Positions 62,063 to 64,000 of a stretch of 64,000 bases of DNA are shown here, in pieces (position 1 is the stretch's first letter; each line of letters starts with the position of its first letter). The notes under the pieces are model-generated. The model was not told where the DNA came from. It made no database searches and saw nothing but the letters and a program-made list of their open reading frames with translations. The stretch covers positions 36,199-100,198 of the forward strand of contig NZ_LNNB01000028.1 of the NCBI RefSeq assembly GCF_001747895.1, read 5' to 3'. Position numbers and translations under genes: made by a program. The stretch is from Staphylococcus equorum. GTDB lineage: Bacteria > Bacillota > Bacilli > Staphylococcales > Staphylococcaceae.

Positions 62063-62102
62063 TTAAGCAACAAGTATTAACTAACTAACACCTGTTGCTT
62101 AA
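62063..62102. promoter_or_regulatory. Perfect 10-bp inverted repeat in the LLM gene leader
   Basis: TTAAGCAACA (62063-62072) and TGTTGCTTAA (62093-62102) are perfect complements separated by 20 bases, 22 bp upstream of the GTG start. It may be a regulator-binding site or a leader hairpin. Confidence 0.45.
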
Positions 62103-62355
62103 ATATATTGTATTACGTTATGAAATATAATGCAAACAACATGTTTATCGATTTATTGTTTAAACGACATAAGGGGAAATGTGTTGTTTTGAAAGTGATA
62201 CTATTTTCGAAGATAGGGTATAAGCTAAGAATATACTATTAAAAAAACTTATAAATTAAGGTGATATATTTTCAAAAGCTAATATTAACATTTGATTATT
62301 TTTGAAAATTTCTTTAAATTTTAATAGTATAATATATTTTGATGGAGGGTTATTT

Positions 62356-63150
62356 ATGTTTACAAGAAAAATGATAGGTAGTATAGCTTTTTCTTTAGTA
62401 ATGTTATTCGCAATTGCACCATTTAGTAGTTTTGCAGCTACGGATACGCAAAATAACGATACAACAACTCAGCCAACACAAACGCAACAAAATGATAATA
62501 CAACTAATAATCAATCATCAGAAGTTATGCCAAGGGTCATATTACCTGATGAAGATAGAACACAAATTGAAAATACCACTACAGGTCATTATCAATCAGT
62601 AGGGTACATGAATATGGGATCAAATATAGCGACAGGTGTAGTCATCGATAAAAATACTGTATTAACAAATAAGCATGTTGCTAATCTTTCAAACGGCGAT
62701 ATGACATTTGCACCTGCAGCTAAAAATGAAGGTTCATTTCCGTATGGTGAATTTACGGAAAAAGATGTCCAACCTTATCCTGGTCAAGAAGATTTAGTGC
62801 TTGTACATTTCAACACCAATGATGAAGGGCAGTCTGTAGGTGATGTAGTACAACCTGCAACAATCCAAGATGCATCAAGTGTTAGTAAAGGTGATCCTGT
62901 GACAGTAACTGGCTACCCGGGTGATAAATCATTAGCTACAATGTGGGAAAGTAAGGGGGAAGTACTGACAAATAATGGCACGCAACTTACATATGGTGCG
63001 AGTACATTTGGCGGCAACTCTGGTTCTCCAATCTTTAATGCGAATAATGAAGTAGTAGGATTACATTACGGTGGCGTAGAAGGCGAAAGTAACAATGGCG
63101 TCGCATTAACTGGTGATGTACTAGACTTTATTAATGAAAACAAAAAATAG
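62356..63150 (+). CDS. V8-like glutamyl endopeptidase, secreted
   Basis: 264 aa from 62356 (GGAGGG upstream). Signal peptide of about 27 residues (KMIGSIAFSLVMLFAIAPFS, cut near SFA-ATD), then a Thr/Gln/Asn-rich propeptide to about residue 60. The mature protease begins near VILPDEDRTQI, as in SspA. Triad: His107 (VLTNKHVAN), Asp146 (GQEDLVLVHF), Ser222 (GGNSGSPIF). VTGYPGDKSLATMWESKGEV is nearly identical to my memory of S. aureus V8. The S1 region reads LHYGG, keeping the His used for Glu specificity. There is no adjacent cysteine protease or inhibitor gene and no C-terminal repeat tail. Confidence 0.9.
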   Translation: MFTRKMIGSIAFSLVMLFAIAPFSSFAATDTQNNDTTTQPTQTQQNDNTTNNQSSEVMPRVILPDEDRTQIENTTTGHYQSVGYMNMGSNIATGVVIDKNTVLTNKHVANLSNGDMTFAPAAKNEGSFPYGEFTEKDVQPYPGQEDLVLVHFNTNDEGQSVGDVVQPATIQDASSVSKGDPVTVTGYPGDKSLATMWESKGEVLTNNGTQLTYGASTFGGNSGSPIFNANNEVVGLHYGGVEGESNNGVALTGDVLDFINENKK

Positions 63151-63166
63151 TTTTTTGAAAAATATT

Positions 63167-63209
63167 AAGCCTCTAGAGCAAATATGCATTGCTTTAGAGG
63201 CTTTTTTGT
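63167..63209 (+). terminator. Terminator after the protease gene
   Basis: AGCCTCTA pairs with TTAGAGGCT across an AT-rich inner stem (AGCAAATATGCATTGCT), followed by a T run. Confidence 0.82.
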
Positions 63210-63214
63210 ATAAT

Positions 63215-63778
63215 TTATTTTAATACTTGGCTCATAAACAAAGGTAGTGCTTTTTCGATATAGTTACGTGCAGAAGTATTACTCGTATGAAACCAATGTT
63301 TAGCTGTGCCATATAGCCCCCAAGATAAAAAGCGAGCACTCGTAGCTAATGCTTCTCTGTCTTCAGTTGGATGTTTTTGTACAATTAACGTTAAGAAAAT
63401 ATCTTCCAGTTCTTCTTTCACTCTCTTTTCAACTACTTCACCATATGCAGCACTATTTAATTTACATTCATTATGTGTTTCTTCAATATAACTCGTAATT
63501 GTGATGAACGTTTTGCATAATGTTTCATCATTAAGTTCAGAAGATAAGGTTAAGTTATCGTTTAAATTTTTAAGAATGGTTTCTGACAATGTGTAGTCCA
63601 TAATGTCATATTTATCATAAAAGTGAGCATAGAACGTAGCACGGTTAACAGTTGCACGTTCAGTTATATCCTTCACTGTAATGGTTTGTAACTTTTTTTC
63701 TTTAGCAATGTCACGAAAGGCATCCATCAATAATTTTTTGGTTCTAGTAATTCGTGGATCAATATGTGTTGTCGTCAT
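63215..63778 (-). CDS. TetR-family transcriptional regulator
   Basis: 187 aa. N-terminal HTH: TRTKKLLMDAFRDIAKEKKL, then ITVKDITERATVNRATFYAH and FYDKYDIMDY are typical of the TetR family, close to the AcrR-like/YxaF group. The C-terminal ligand domain is helical (RFLSWGLYGTAKHWF). AAGGAGG precedes the start. Target genes are not evident within the window; it is convergent with the protease gene. Confidence 0.87.
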   Translation of the reverse strand: MTTTHIDPRITRTKKLLMDAFRDIAKEKKLQTITVKDITERATVNRATFYAHFYDKYDIMDYTLSETILKNLNDNLTLSSELNDETLCKTFITITSYIEETHNECKLNSAAYGEVVEKRVKEELEDIFLTLIVQKHPTEDREALATSARFLSWGLYGTAKHWFHTSNTSARNYIEKALPLFMSQVLK

Positions 63779-63908
63779 TGACTTCGCACCTCCTTAAATA
63801 AGTTGCAAATAATATAATTTATACAAATTATCTGGCTTTAGTTCATGAATGTCAATGTGCTTGATTTGTAATGAGTAAAAATAAATATAAAATTGAACAT
63901 TAAAAATA

Positions 63909-64000
63909 AGGGAGTGGGACAGAAATCTAATTTTTCTAATAAAATTTCGTCGTCCCACCCCGGCACAGCTGACTAGAATTGAAAAAAGCTTGATATAAGC
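63909..64000. repeat. Intergenic repeat, second copy, running off the window
   Basis: Begins GGGAGTGGGACAGAAAT; GTGGGAC (63914-63920) pairs with GTCCCAC (63952-63958). The remainder (CGGCACAGCT, then GCTTGATATAAGC at the end) is the reverse complement of blocks in the 2273-2456 element. GGGAGTGGGACAGAAAT repeats are widespread between staphylococcal genes. Its right end is not in the window. Confidence 0.8.

Noticed and set aside
62356..63150. Exfoliative toxin or Spl protease
   Set aside because: Motif context and the VILPDEDR mature start fit V8/SspA glutamyl endopeptidase better than epidermolysins or Spl proteins.
1..64000. Prophage, insertion sequence, CRISPR array or toxin-antitoxin module
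   Set aside because: No transposase, integrase, phage structural, cas or recognisable toxin-antitoxin genes were found, and no spaced direct repeats of CRISPR type.

Overview
The window is low-GC Firmicute DNA and reads as a chromosomal segment of a coagulase-negative Staphylococcus, most likely of the saprophyticus/xylosus group. The basis is: strong AGGAGG-type ribosome binding sites; lipoproteins and regulators of staphylococcal type (a FhuD2-like receptor, a SarA/MarR-type regulator, a V8-like glutamyl endopeptidase); a complete ureABCEFGD operon whose UreC has Thr in place of the usual active-site flap Cys; and dispersed staphylococcal intergenic repeats. I saw no rRNA, tRNA, phage, insertion sequence or CRISPR array. 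Species assignment is inference.

Layout. 1-2.1 kb: pseudouridine catabolism (psuK with an HTH domain, psuG cut by the window edge). 2.2-4.6 kb: a composite intergenic repeat, then a two-gene zinc-ribbon membrane protein operon (one TcaA-like). 4.8-9.2 kb: a ROK repressor divergent from a lactose/cellobiose-family PTS operon (IIC, an uncharacterised TIM-barrel-like protein, IIB, IIA) behind a consensus promoter with a cre site. 9.4-13.5 kb: a PRD regulator with an ascorbate-type PTS (IIA, IIB, IIC). 13.6-15.7 kb: a YjbR-like protein and a TarM/TagE-like glycosyltransferase. 15.7-22.3 kb: a 3-hydroxybenzoate/gentisate island. 22.4-26.5 kb: a thioesterase and a TctCBA-type carboxylate transporter. 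26.6-30 kb: a GC-rich MITE-like repeat, panE, a SAM-I riboswitch in front of a lone MetQ-like lipoprotein, and an LDH/2-hydroxyacid dehydrogenase. 30-36 kb: a PRD regulator, a fructose-family PTS, manA and a ROK kinase. 36-41 kb: a split ThrE-type exporter, metY, and mccA-mccB. 41-43.6 kb: a thioesterase, a YkvI-like transporter and a small membrane protein. 43.8-54.9 kb: urease operon, divergent urea channel, and a five-gene nickel-type ABC importer. 55-64 kb: FhuD2-like receptor, SarA/MarR-like regulator, VOC protein, HAD phosphatase, universal stress protein, pyrD, fructosamine kinase family protein, LLM oxidoreductase with a DUF896 protein, glutamyl endopeptidase, TetR regulator, and a second copy of the intergenic repeat running off the end.

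How the genes work together. Three functional modules stand out. (i) The aromatic island encodes a full predicted route: 3-hydroxybenzoate to gentisate (FAD monooxygenase), to maleylpyruvate (gentisate dioxygenase), to fumarylpyruvate (a DinB-fold protein in the isomerase slot), to fumarate plus pyruvate (FAH hydrolase), with an importer and an IclR regulator. (ii) Urease, urea channel and nickel importer form one contiguous urea-utilisation block. (iii) Three PTS systems, a carboxylate transporter, the pseudouridine operon and the YkvI-like gene each have cre-like sites upstream, which suggests broad CcpA control of accessory carbon sources. Sulfur metabolism (metY, mccAB, SAM-riboswitch-controlled metQ) is the fourth theme.

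All functions are read from sequence motifs and remembered family features; no searches were run.
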